Below are positions 51,493-59,720 of a DNA stretch of 64,000 bases, one piece after another (position 1 is the stretch's first letter; each line of letters starts with the position of its first letter). The DNA is from Ohtaekwangia sp966211525 (lineage in GTDB: Bacteria; Bacteroidota; Bacteroidia; Cytophagales; Cyclobacteriaceae). Both the position numbers and the translations under genes were made by a program. The notes beneath the pieces are model-generated. The model had not been told where the DNA came from. It searched no databases and saw only the letters and a program-made list of their open reading frames with translations. The DNA lies in assembly GCA_966211525.1 (NCBI GenBank), contig CBIHOZ010000001.1, positions 40,064 to 104,063 of the forward strand, written 5' to 3'.

Positions 51493-53316
51493 ATGAACGA
51501 AGGTCGGAAAGAAGTTTTACAGCTCGTTTTTCTCCTGGTGGGCTTTATCTTCCTGGTAAAGTTATTCTTCATACAAATTGTTGAAGACAGCTACAAAGAG
51601 ATGGCTGGTGTAAATGCCATTCGTAAAGAACCTCAATACCCGATTCGCGGAATCATTAAAGATCGTAATGGTAAACTAATAGTATATAACAACCCGGAGT
51701 TTGACCTCATGGTTATTCTCCACGAAGTAAAGCATTTCGATAGCACGCGTTTCTGCCAGGTATTCGAAAAAACTCCGCAGGAACTTCGCGACCTCTTCAT
51801 CAATTTCAGAACGGAGATCAGAAACAGAAAGGCAAACCAGTTTCAGCCGTTCCCATTCCTTCGTCAATTGTCAACACAGGATCTTGCCAAAGTGCAGGAC
51901 CACATGGATGAATTCCCCGGCTTCTTTATACAAGACAGAACTACGCGAGCCTATGCCAGTAAAGCCGTAGCCAATGCGATTGGCTATGTAAGTGAAATAT
52001 CAAAAAATAAACTTGACAAGGATAAAAGTGGATTTTACCGGCAGGGCGATTACATCGGACAAAGCGGTATAGAAGCTTACTACGAAGAATACCTGCGCGG
52101 TAAACGTGGTGTAAAACACCTGATGCGAAATAAAGATGGTGTTATTAAAGGTTCTTACGAAGGTGGAAAGTATGACACACTTTCTGTACCCGGTCAGGAT
52201 CTTGTATCCACCATTGACCTCACACTACAGGAATACGGAGCTTATCTTTTAAATGGAAAGTCAGGAAGTATCATCGCCATCGAACCGGCAACGGGAGAAA
52301 TACTGGCTATGGTATCCGGTCCTTCATACGACCCGAACCTGCTCACCGGTAAAAACTATAGCAAGAACTTCGCACTCATCAGTAACGATAGTCTCAAGCC
52401 GCTGTTCAATCGTCCGTTGATGGCGCAGTATCGTCCGGGATCTATATTTAAGATTGCGCAGGCGATGGTAGCGCTGCAGGAAGGAGTAATTACTCCGGAG
52501 ACACGCATACGCTGCGATCGCTCCATTATCAATTGCCACGGTCCGCACTCCAATGAAGATTTGCGTGGCGCTATAGCGAATTCATGCAACCCATACTTCC
52601 ATAACGTACTGCGCAGAATGCTGAATAAAGGTAAAGGTGCTAATCCGTTTGATGATACGCGTATAGGTCTTGCCGAATGGGACAAACACATTATGAGCTT
52701 CGGCTTTGGAAGAAGATTAGGTATAGATCTGCCAAACGAAAAACGCGGACTGGTGCCGAGCCCCGAGTACTACGATCGTGCTTACGGAGGACGCCCATGG
52801 AAATTTTCAAATATATACTCTATCGCCATTGGTGAAGGAGAGAACATGGTGGTGCCGCTACAAATGGCAAACTTTGCAGCCACCGTTGCCAACAAAGGAT
52901 ACTATTATACACCACATCTTATTAAGTCGATTGGCAGCACCGGCTTACCATTGCCACAGTATCTCGAGAGACATTATACAACGATCGATTCTGCCAACTT
53001 CAGAATTGCACGCGATGCTATGGAACGCGTGGTGGAAGCCGGAACAGCACAGTATCGCGCCAAGCTGAAAGATATAGTAGTGTGCGGTAAAACAGGAACG
53101 GTACAGAACGAACCAAATCCCGACCACTCGGTATTTATAGCGTTCGCTCCGAAAGAGAATCCTAAAATTGCTATATCAGTATATGTTGAATACTCGGGTC
53201 AGGGTGGACGTGCCGCGGCTTCAATCGCCAGTCTCATGATCGAGAAATATTTACTGGGCGGTACAAAACGTCCGCAGATAGAAGAATATGTATTGAAAGG
53301 TAAATTCCTTCATTAA
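51493..53316 (+). CDS. mrdA: Penicillin-binding protein 2 (elongasome transpeptidase)
   Basis: A 607-residue class B PBP. It has one N-terminal membrane helix (LVFLLVGFIFLVKLFFIQIV), a pedestal/dimerisation domain starting YPIRGIIKDRNGKLIVYN, and a transpeptidase domain with the acyl-Ser tetrad GSIFKIAQ, the SxN-type SCNPYF and the KTGT motif (VCGKTGTVQN). It cross-links new glycan made by RodA during elongation. Directly followed (47 bases) by rodA, its obligate SEDS partner. I used this gene for a hand count of Ile codons reported among the findings. Confidence 0.95.
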   Translation: MNEGRKEVLQLVFLLVGFIFLVKLFFIQIVEDSYKEMAGVNAIRKEPQYPIRGIIKDRNGKLIVYNNPEFDLMVILHEVKHFDSTRFCQVFEKTPQELRDLFINFRTEIRNRKANQFQPFPFLRQLSTQDLAKVQDHMDEFPGFFIQDRTTRAYASKAVANAIGYVSEISKNKLDKDKSGFYRQGDYIGQSGIEAYYEEYLRGKRGVKHLMRNKDGVIKGSYEGGKYDTLSVPGQDLVSTIDLTLQEYGAYLLNGKSGSIIAIEPATGEILAMVSGPSYDPNLLTGKNYSKNFALISNDSLKPLFNRPLMAQYRPGSIFKIAQAMVALQEGVITPETRIRCDRSIINCHGPHSNEDLRGAIANSCNPYFHNVLRRMLNKGKGANPFDDTRIGLAEWDKHIMSFGFGRRLGIDLPNEKRGLVPSPEYYDRAYGGRPWKFSNIYSIAIGEGENMVVPLQMANFAATVANKGYYYTPHLIKSIGSTGLPLPQYLERHYTTIDSANFRIARDAMERVVEAGTAQYRAKLKDIVVCGKTGTVQNEPNPDHSVFIAFAPKENPKIAISVYVEYSGQGGRAAASIASLMIEKYLLGGTKRPQIEEYVLKGKFLH

Positions 53317-53363
53317 AATATATACCCGTAAAAAAACGCTCACCCTTATAACAGTCAAGCGCA

Positions 53364-54635
53364 TTGAGGAAAGAAGAAATAATATCGCATAAGATCGATT
53401 GGGTAACCGTGATGATTTATGGTGCCATGGTGTTGTGGGGCTGGCTGAATATATACTCTGCCACGTACGATGAAACACAGTCGATCTTCGATCTGTCATT
53501 AAACTCTGGTCGCCAGATGATGTTCATCATTACGTCATCTATACTCATCCTTGCTATTCTTATTATAGACATGCGGTTCTACGAAACGTTTGCCTATATA
53601 ATTTATGGCGTGGTGTTGTTCTTATTGCTATTGGTGCCTTTTATAGGGAAAGAAGTAGGTGGTAACCGCGCGTGGCTGGGCTTCGGTTCATTTGGTGTAC
53701 AGCCCTCTGAATTCGCCAAGTTTGCAACAGCATTGGTGATCGCTAAATATATAGGTACCATCGGTTTCAGAATGGATAACATTCGTAACCAGATTATACT
53801 CTTTGGATTGATTGCTGCTCCTATATTGTTGATCCTTCTTCAAAAGGACTACGGAACAGCTATGGTGTTCATGGTTTTTCTGCTGGTGTTTTACAGGGAA
53901 GGTATGTCGCCATTTCTGTTGCTGGTGGGATTGGGTGTTGCGGTCATATTTATACTTACACTCCTGGTTGAGAACAACTGGATATTGTTCGGGGCGATTG
54001 GCGCTGCATGGGGCATTACCATGTACATGAATCGCAGAAAGAAAATTAAACGCCTCGCAATTATTACGGCAGGTGCGCTGGTATTGGCCTTTACCATTAC
54101 CAGTGTTGAATTTATATTCAGTAACCTGCTGGAAGAACACCATCAGAAACGTGTGATGGTGTTGATCAACCCGGAGCTTGATCAGTTAGGTGCAGGGTAT
54201 CACGTATACCAGTCAAAAGTAGCGATTGGTAGTGGTGGTATAATTGGTAAAGGATTTTTGAAAGGCACGCAGACGAAACTGAAATTTGTACCCGAGCAAT
54301 ATACCGACTTTATCTTCTGTACCATTGGTGAAGAGCAAGGCTGGATCGGAAGTTTACTGATGATAGCGCTATTTATGGGTTTGCTCTTACGCGTGGTATT
54401 TTTAGCGGAGCGACAGAAGAACCGTTTCGCAAGGGTATATGGTTATTCGGTGGCGTGTATATTCTTCTTTCACTTTGCAACCAACATAGCCATGACCATC
54501 GGGTTGTTCCCGGTGATTGGTATACCGCTGCCGTTCTTCAGCTATGGAGGTTCATCACTCTGGAGTTTTACCATACTGTTATTCATTCTGCTCAAGCTGG
54601 ATGCACATCGTATGCACGTGCTGCAACGATTATAA
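53364..54635 (+). CDS. rodA: Peptidoglycan glycosyltransferase RodA (SEDS family)
   Basis: A 423-residue integral membrane glycosyltransferase with about ten helices. SEDS features are FGVQPSEFAKFATALVIAKY, LLQKDYGTAMVFMVFLLV, the large extracytoplasmic loop ending LGAGYHVYQSKVAIGSGGII, and GIPLPFFSYGGSS near the C-terminus. The start is TTG at 53364: an in-frame stop lies at 53349 and no ATG/GTG precedes the first helix except those inside it. It ends the mre operon; a 63-base structured element and a strong terminator follow. Confidence 0.94.
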   Translation: MRKEEIISHKIDWVTVMIYGAMVLWGWLNIYSATYDETQSIFDLSLNSGRQMMFIITSSILILAILIIDMRFYETFAYIIYGVVLFLLLLVPFIGKEVGGNRAWLGFGSFGVQPSEFAKFATALVIAKYIGTIGFRMDNIRNQIILFGLIAAPILLILLQKDYGTAMVFMVFLLVFYREGMSPFLLLVGLGVAVIFILTLLVENNWILFGAIGAAWGITMYMNRRKKIKRLAIITAGALVLAFTITSVEFIFSNLLEEHHQKRVMVLINPELDQLGAGYHVYQSKVAIGSGGIIGKGFLKGTQTKLKFVPEQYTDFIFCTIGEEQGWIGSLLMIALFMGLLLRVVFLAERQKNRFARVYGYSVACIFFFHFATNIAMTIGLFPVIGIPLPFFSYGGSSLWSFTILLFILLKLDAHRMHVLQRL

Positions 54636-54656
54636 TACAACAGTAACAAGATATAT

Positions 54657-54719
54657 CTCCCGCAGACTGCGCAAAAATTTTGCGGCACTCAAAAGCCGTG
54701 AGCAGCGCGTCTGCGGGAG
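54657..54719 (+). ncRNA. Structured 3' element after rodA (possible sRNA or 3'-UTR structure)
   Basis: CTCCCGCAGAC (54657-54667) pairs perfectly with GTCTGCGGGAG (54709-54719); after one bulged T the stem continues with GCGC (54669-54672) on GCGC (54705-54708), 15 bp in all. The interior contains further hairpin options (CGGC 54683-54686 with GCCG 54695-54698). It has no T-run of its own; the true terminator lies 11 bases further on. This is more structure than an operon end needs. Whether it is a stable RNA is not shown by sequence. Confidence 0.5.
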
Positions 54720-54730
54720 GCCAATACGAA

Positions 54731-54764
54731 AAAAGAAAGTCCCGGAACTCGGGACTTTCTTTTT
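54731..54764. terminator. Bidirectional terminator between rodA and frr
   Basis: AAAGAAAGTCCCG (54732-54744) pairs with CGGGACTTTCTTT (54750-54762) with a 5-base loop; T-runs occur on both strands. It can serve both rodA (+) and the convergent frr (-). Confidence 0.9.
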
Positions 54765-54796
54765 GCTATATATAGTATAAGAACAATGTACTACAA

Positions 54797-55351
54797 CTAT
54801 ACGGTCATTATCTCGACCTCTTTCTTTTTCATCAGCGCATCTACTTTGGTGATAGAATCGTCTGTCATTTTCTGAACTTTATCTTCAGCATTTTTAACAT
54901 CATCTTCTGAAACACCTTTGATTTTTTTCAGCTGCTCGTTGGTCTCTTTGCGAATATTACGAATGCTTACTTTGCCATGTTCGCACTCCTGGCCAACTTG
55001 TTTTACCAGCTGCTTCCGTCTTTCTTCCGTAAGCATTGGTATATTTATAATCACCTGCTGGCCATCGTTCTGCGGGTTAAGTCCGAGGTTGCCGTTAATG
55101 ATAGCCTTTTCAATTTCAGGTATCATACCCTTTTCCCATGGTTTAACAAAGAGTGTACGCGCATCGGGGGTAGTAACGGAAGCAACCTGTTGAAGTGGAG
55201 TCATCGCTCCATAGTAACTTACCATCAGGCCGTCCAGCATTGTAGGGTTTGCCTTTCCTGCACGGATCTTGGTGAGCTCATGGCTTACATGGTTAAGTGC
55301 TTTGGTCATAGACTCGCGTGCATCTTCCAGGTATAATTCAATTTCTTCCAT
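54797..55351 (-). CDS. frr: Ribosome recycling factor
   Basis: With EF-G, RRF splits the ribosome after termination. The 184-residue protein shows the three-helix bundle with the RxGKANPTMLDGLMVSYYG segment near the N-terminus (here KIRAGKANPTMLDGL), TPLQQVASVTTPDARTLFV, and MLTEERRKQLVKQVGQECEH. Length is normal. It lies 69 bases after pyrH on the same strand, the conserved pyrH-frr order. Confidence 0.97.
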   Translation of the reverse strand: MEEIELYLEDARESMTKALNHVSHELTKIRAGKANPTMLDGLMVSYYGAMTPLQQVASVTTPDARTLFVKPWEKGMIPEIEKAIINGNLGLNPQNDGQQVIINIPMLTEERRKQLVKQVGQECEHGKVSIRNIRKETNEQLKKIKGVSEDDVKNAEDKVQKMTDDSITKVDALMKKKEVEIMTV

Positions 55352-55420
55352 AGAAATAAAATATAGATAAGTATGACTTCTTTATACTGTTAGAAAAAAT
55401 TTATTGCGTCTGATTTTTTA

Positions 55421-56128
55421 TTAGCTGATCAATGTACCGGCTTCTTCACCGTTTACAACTTTCAGCAGATTGCCTTTTTTGTTCATGTCGAACACAATGA
55501 TCGGCAGCTTGTTTTCTTTACATAGTGTAAAGGCTGTCATGTCCATGATGTTCAGATTTTTTTCATACGCTTCCTGGAACGACAGTTTGTTATACCGCAC
55601 TGCATCCGGAAACTTCTCAGGGTCTTTGGTATAAACACCATCTACACGGGTACCCTTTAATACAACACTTGCCTGAACTTCTATAGCACGCAAGCTTGCC
55701 GTAGAGTCTGTAGTAAAGTAAGGATTACCAATACCTGCACCAAAAATTACAATGCGTCCTTTTTCAAGGTGGCGTATGGCTCTGCGTCTGATGAATGGTT
55801 CACACACCTGTTCCATTTTTATACCGGCCATTAAGCGGGTAAACATACCATGACGTTCGAGTGCACTTTGCAAGGCCATCGCATTGATTACCGTAGCAAG
55901 CATGCCCATGTAATCGCCTTGCACGCGATCAATTCCGAGTGCTTCTGCCTGGCCGCCTCTGAAGATGTTTCCTCCCCCGATCACGATCGCAATTTCAACA
56001 CCCTGATCTTTTATGGTTCTGATCTCTTCACAATACTGCTCCAGCACATTCGGGTCTATGTTTGTGCTCTTGGACGAGCCTTGTAATGCTTCTCCACTGA
56101 GTTTGAGGAGGATACGTTTGTACTTCAT
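55421..56128 (-). CDS. pyrH: UMP kinase
   Basis: Phosphorylates UMP to UDP; a hexameric amino-acid-kinase-fold enzyme. The 235-residue protein starts YKRILLKLSGEALQG and shows IAIVIGGGNIFRG, GDYMGMLATVINAMALQSAL (uridine-binding) and GTGNPYFTTDSTA-type AGIGNPYFTTDSTASLRAIE. It is upstream of frr. The 251 bases before it carry no gene that I can recognise and no clear promoter box. Confidence 0.97.
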   Translation of the reverse strand: MKYKRILLKLSGEALQGSSKSTNIDPNVLEQYCEEIRTIKDQGVEIAIVIGGGNIFRGGQAEALGIDRVQGDYMGMLATVINAMALQSALERHGMFTRLMAGIKMEQVCEPFIRRRAIRHLEKGRIVIFGAGIGNPYFTTDSTASLRAIEVQASVVLKGTRVDGVYTKDPEKFPDAVRYNKLSFQEAYEKNLNIMDMTAFTLCKENKLPIIVFDMNKKGNLLKVVNGEEAGTLIS

Positions 56129-56379
56129 TCGTAAGTTGGATTGGTTATGCAGCGAAATTGGCGCAATATATTCAAAGCACAGGGCTTTGTAAAATTCCCG
56201 ATGCAGTACACAGCTTTATTTTGCGCAGAATACATTCAGCAACACGGATCACTGCATTCGTACAGCAGCTGAGAATGAACTTTCGACACGATCAACCTTG
56301 CATTGAGATTGATAACACTGTTGGTCTATGCGCAGAAAAAAATTACAAAAACGAAATCGCGAAGCGAAGCGTGAAAATT

Positions 56380-56874
56380 TTAGAATTCGATCAGCACCTG
56401 ATTTTTTTCAACGCTGTCGCCCTTCTTGATCTTCACCAGTTTTACCACGCCTTCGCCTGGTGACTTGATGATGTTTTCCATCTTCATGGCTTCGAGAATG
56501 AGCAGCGGATCGTTTTGCTTCACCGTATCTCCGGCCTTTACTTTCAGATCAATGATGAGACCTGGCATCGGAGCTTTCAATGAATTGATCTTGCCGGCAG
56601 ATGTGTTGTTCATGCCCATCTTTTCAAGTAGCAGATCGAAGCGGTCTTTAACAGCAACGGTATAAATCTTTCCGTTGATCTTGAGTGTAAATGTTTTGCT
56701 GGCGTGATCAGCCTTGACAAGTTCGGCACGGTAACTTTTTTGTTCGTGCAGAATGTGAAAATAGCCATCGTCAACTTTTACAAGATCCCATGCAACGGGT
56801 TTACCATTAACAACAAAACCATCTTCCGAAGAAGTGATGTCGAACGATTTTTTATTTACGATAGCCTTATACAT
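56380..56874 (-). CDS. Biotin carboxyl carrier-type (biotinyl/lipoyl domain) protein
   Basis: A 164-residue protein. The C-terminal 75 residues are a biotinyl domain with the attachment motif EAMKMEN (K131), preceded by LKAPMPGLIIDLKVKAGDTV. The N-terminal half (MYKAIVNKKSFDI, then HILHEQKSYRAELVKAD) is the beta-rich region found in carrier subunits of acyl-CoA (propionyl/methylmalonyl) carboxylases of Bacteroidota. The carboxylase and carboxyltransferase subunits are not adjacent: pyrH lies 250 bases downstream on the same strand. A -7-like TAATTTTG (minus strand, 56917-56910) precedes it by about 35 bases. Confidence 0.85.
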   Translation of the reverse strand: MYKAIVNKKSFDITSSEDGFVVNGKPVAWDLVKVDDGYFHILHEQKSYRAELVKADHASKTFTLKINGKIYTVAVKDRFDLLLEKMGMNNTSAGKINSLKAPMPGLIIDLKVKAGDTVKQNDPLLILEAMKMENIIKSPGEGVVKLVKIKKGDSVEKNQVLIEF

Positions 56875-56909
56875 ACTGCGCAGAAAAAATTAATACATCT
56901 GTAAATGTG

Positions 56910-56917
56910 CAAAATTA
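56910..56917 (-). promoter_or_regulatory. Candidate -7 box for the biotinyl-domain gene
   Basis: Reads TAATTTTG on the minus strand, matching TAnnTTTG, about 35 bases before the ATG at 56874. A TTTG lies only 10 bases upstream of it, too close for a standard -33. Confidence 0.45.
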
Positions 56918-57006
56918 TCCCGACACTCAAACAACGCGCCAGCGCATCTGTTTCTGCATTTTTATCCTGTAACCAGTAGCCAGCACCCAGCAGCTTTTCC
57001 CAAGGG

Positions 57007-57039
57007 TTTGCAAAATCGACTTCTATACATTTACCTTTG
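57007..57039 (+). promoter_or_regulatory. Promoter of the TPP-riboswitch transcript
   Basis: TTTG at 57007-57010, a 21-base spacer and TACCTTTG at 57032-57039 give the best full match to the Bacteroidota TTTG/TAnnTTTG promoter in the window. It lies about 10-15 bases before the riboswitch. Confidence 0.7.
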
Positions 57040-57049
57040 CACTGTCGAA

Positions 57050-57131
57050 AGACAAAGGGGTGCCTTAATATAACGGGCTGAGATTATACCCAATGAACCT
57101 GATGCCGGTAATGCGGACGAAGGGAAGGCAA
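57050..57131 (+). promoter_or_regulatory. TPP (THI-box) riboswitch
   Basis: The conserved core of the thiamine pyrophosphate aptamer is present in the right order: GGGGTGCC (57057-57064), CTGAGA (57078-57083), ACCC (57088-57091), GAACCTGAT (57095-57103), then the GGTAATGC element and GAAGGGA (57119-57125). It senses TPP and shuts down the downstream gene when thiamine is plentiful. The gene starts 60 bases later. Confidence 0.93.
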
Positions 57132-57178
57132 GGTTAAACGTACGCAGAGCATTCCCCTGTGCGCTGTTAGTTTAAACC
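57132..57178 (+). promoter_or_regulatory. Expression-platform hairpin of the TPP riboswitch
   Basis: GGTTAAAC (57132-57139) pairs with GTTTAAACC (57170-57178) with one bulged A; inside it CAGAGCA (57145-57151) pairs with TGCGCTG (57160-57166) with one A-G mismatch. It has no T-run and ends 12 bases before the ATG, which points to control of translation initiation rather than termination. Confidence 0.55.
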
Positions 57179-57190
57179 ACATTTAAAACA

Positions 57191-59650
57191 ATGTACAAAG
57201 TATTTTTAGTGGCAGCAGTTATGCTGTTGTCAGCGCGCGTCTATGCGCAGGAGTTTTCTATTGCAGGAAGTGTTCGCGATGCAAAGAACAACCAGGTGTT
57301 AACCGGAGCAACGCTACAACTGGAAGGCACGAGCCGTGCTACGGTAGCCGATGCATTCGGAAGATTCAGATTCGACAAGATCGCAGCAGGTGAATATACC
57401 GTGCTGGTAAAGTTCATCGGCTATGCAGACAAGTCAGAGAAAGTCAGCGTGTCTTCATCTGGTGTTGACATAGCCATAGCGTTGCAAGAGTCGTTTGTAA
57501 TGACAGACGAAGTAGTAGTGTCAGCAACACGTGCCGATGAAAAAACTCCGGCTACATTTACCAATGTAAATCGCGAGGCTATACAAAAACAAAACTTCGG
57601 ACAGGATTTACCTTTCCTGCTGAATTGGACACCATCAGCCGTAGTAACGTCTGATGCCGGCACAGGTATAGGCTATACCGGCATTCGCATCCGCGGAAGC
57701 GATGCAACCCGCATTAATGTAACCGTTAATGGTATACCCTATAACGATGCAGAATCGCTCGGTACATTCTGGGTGGATGTTCCGGATATAGCGGCATCGT
57801 CACAAAGTATACAAGTACAACGCGGTGTCGGTACATCTACCAACGGTGGCGGTGCATTTGGTGCTTCCATCAATCTTCAAACCAATACACGCAACGATGT
57901 TCCGTATGCTACACTCATGTCGTCAGCAGGATCGTTCGGTACATTCCGAAACAGCTTGAGCTTTGGTACAGGTTTACTCAACGATCATTGGGTAATTGAC
58001 GGTCGCGTATCCAAAATAAATTCCGATGGATTCATCGATCGTGCTACAGCCGATTTACAGTCATACTACTTCTCAGCAGGTTTCTATTCCGGCAACACCA
58101 TGATCAAAGCCATTACGTTTGGTGGTAAAGAAAGAACCTACCAGGCATGGTATGGTGTACCGCAGTCGCGTTTGCAAAATGATACCGAAGCGATGTTGAT
58201 GACAGCATCGAACGAAGGCTGGAACGAAGAGCAGACAAACAACCTGCTGACTTCGGATAGCCGCACGTTCAATCCCTATACCTATAAGAATCAGGTTGAT
58301 GATTACAAGCAAGATCACTATCAACTTCATTTCTCACAACGTTTAGCCGATGCATTTACAGCAAATGTATCGTTACACTATACGCCCGGTAAAGGATATT
58401 ACGAAGAGTATCGCTATAACAACAAGCTGGCAGACTATGGATTGTCGCCTGTAACGATTGGTGATTCAACTATAACATCAACCGATCTTGTACGCAGACG
58501 CTGGTTGAAAAATGATTTCTACGGATTTACCTATTCACTCAACTACGAAAAGGATAAACTGAATGCTATACTGGGCGGAGGATGGAATCGTTACGATGGC
58601 GATCACTATGGGCAAATTGTATGGGCGCAGGTATCTGCAGTTCCTACCGAGTACCAATACTACTTCAACAATGGCGACAAGCGTGATTTTAATATATATG
58701 GAAAAACAACCTATAGCTTTACCGATCGCCTGAATGCTTATGTTGATCTGCAATACAGAAGAGTTACCTACACAGCAACCGGTATAGAGAATAAACAGAA
58801 TACAGTAAATGTAGATGCAGATTTTAACTTCTTTAACCCAAAGGCCGGAGTAACGTTTGCTGTTGCCGATAACCAGGTAGCGTATGCTTCCTATAGTATA
58901 GCAAACCGTGAGCCGGTGCGCGATGATTTTGTAGATGCGCCTCAAGGTCGAATACCCAAGTCTGAAAATCTGAAGAACCTCGAAGCAGGGTATAAGATCA
59001 TGGGTAAGAACTATATGTTGAAAGCGAACTATTACCTGATGGACTATCGCGATCAGCTTGTGCTCACCGGACAGGTGAATGATGTAGGAGCCTCTATCCG
59101 CACCAACGTTGACAAGAGTTATCGCATGGGTATAGAACTGGAAGGTGCGTTAAAAATTTCGGAACGCTTCTCCTGGAATGCCAACGTTACGTTGAGCCGA
59201 AACAAGATCAAGGAATTTACCGAAGTGTATTATGACTACGGTGCAAACTTTGACGAGTATAACGAAGTGCGTATTACCCATCGTGATACCGACATCTCGT
59301 TTTCACCGAATGTAATTGCAGGTTCTGGTCTGAACTATAAAGTATTCAAAAATCTGGAAGCAACGTTGCTTACCAAATATGTAGGCAGCCAGTATCTTGA
59401 TAACACTTCCAACTCACAGCGAAGTATAGATGCCTACGTGGTGAATGACCTGCGTTTTTCGTACACCGTGCACCCCACCTTTATGAAAGAGATTGCGTTG
59501 AGCTTTCTCATCAATAATATTCTGGAAGAAGAATATGAATCCAACGGGTATACGTGGGGTTATGCCGGTGGTGGCCAACAGTTCCGCGAGAACTACTATT
59601 TTCCGCAGGCGGGCCGCAATTTTATGGCCATGTTAACCCTTAAATTTTAA
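57191..59650 (+). CDS. TonB-dependent receptor, predicted thiamine (or precursor) transporter
   Basis: An 819-residue outer-membrane receptor. Signal peptide ends at VYAQ; residues about 20-110 are a carboxypeptidase-like regulatory domain (FSIAGSVRDAKNNQVLTGAT); the plug starts MTDEVVVSATRADEKTPATF and has IRIRGSDATRINVTVNGIPY and QSIQVQRGVGTSTNGGGAFG; the barrel ends NFMAMLTLKF with terminal Phe. Control by a TPP riboswitch makes thiamine, its phosphates or pyrimidine precursors the likely substrate, as for the thi-regulated outer-membrane receptors described in Bacteroidota. No inner-membrane PnuT or thiamine kinase follows: a terminator and an unrelated UbiA gene come next. Confidence 0.93.
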   Translation: MYKVFLVAAVMLLSARVYAQEFSIAGSVRDAKNNQVLTGATLQLEGTSRATVADAFGRFRFDKIAAGEYTVLVKFIGYADKSEKVSVSSSGVDIAIALQESFVMTDEVVVSATRADEKTPATFTNVNREAIQKQNFGQDLPFLLNWTPSAVVTSDAGTGIGYTGIRIRGSDATRINVTVNGIPYNDAESLGTFWVDVPDIAASSQSIQVQRGVGTSTNGGGAFGASINLQTNTRNDVPYATLMSSAGSFGTFRNSLSFGTGLLNDHWVIDGRVSKINSDGFIDRATADLQSYYFSAGFYSGNTMIKAITFGGKERTYQAWYGVPQSRLQNDTEAMLMTASNEGWNEEQTNNLLTSDSRTFNPYTYKNQVDDYKQDHYQLHFSQRLADAFTANVSLHYTPGKGYYEEYRYNNKLADYGLSPVTIGDSTITSTDLVRRRWLKNDFYGFTYSLNYEKDKLNAILGGGWNRYDGDHYGQIVWAQVSAVPTEYQYYFNNGDKRDFNIYGKTTYSFTDRLNAYVDLQYRRVTYTATGIENKQNTVNVDADFNFFNPKAGVTFAVADNQVAYASYSIANREPVRDDFVDAPQGRIPKSENLKNLEAGYKIMGKNYMLKANYYLMDYRDQLVLTGQVNDVGASIRTNVDKSYRMGIELEGALKISERFSWNANVTLSRNKIKEFTEVYYDYGANFDEYNEVRITHRDTDISFSPNVIAGSGLNYKVFKNLEATLLTKYVGSQYLDNTSNSQRSIDAYVVNDLRFSYTVHPTFMKEIALSFLINNILEEEYESNGYTWGYAGGGQQFRENYYFPQAGRNFMAMLTLKF

Positions 59651-59662
59651 ATCTTCTTTAAT

Positions 59663-59694
59663 AAACCTCCCGGCACTTTAAACCCGGGAGGTTT
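59663..59694. terminator. Terminator-like hairpin after the thiamine receptor gene
   Basis: An 11-bp perfect stem, AAACCTCCCGG (59663-59673) and CCGGGAGGTTT (59684-59694), with a 10-base loop. The T-run is short on the plus strand. Confidence 0.75.
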
Positions 59695-59720
59695 ATGTGT
59701 TAATTTGCCATGAGAGTATC

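Noticed and set aside
56129..56379. tRNA or other RNA gene in the gap between pyrH and the biotinyl-domain gene
   Set aside because: I find no cloverleaf, T-loop sequence or other conserved RNA core in these 251 bases.
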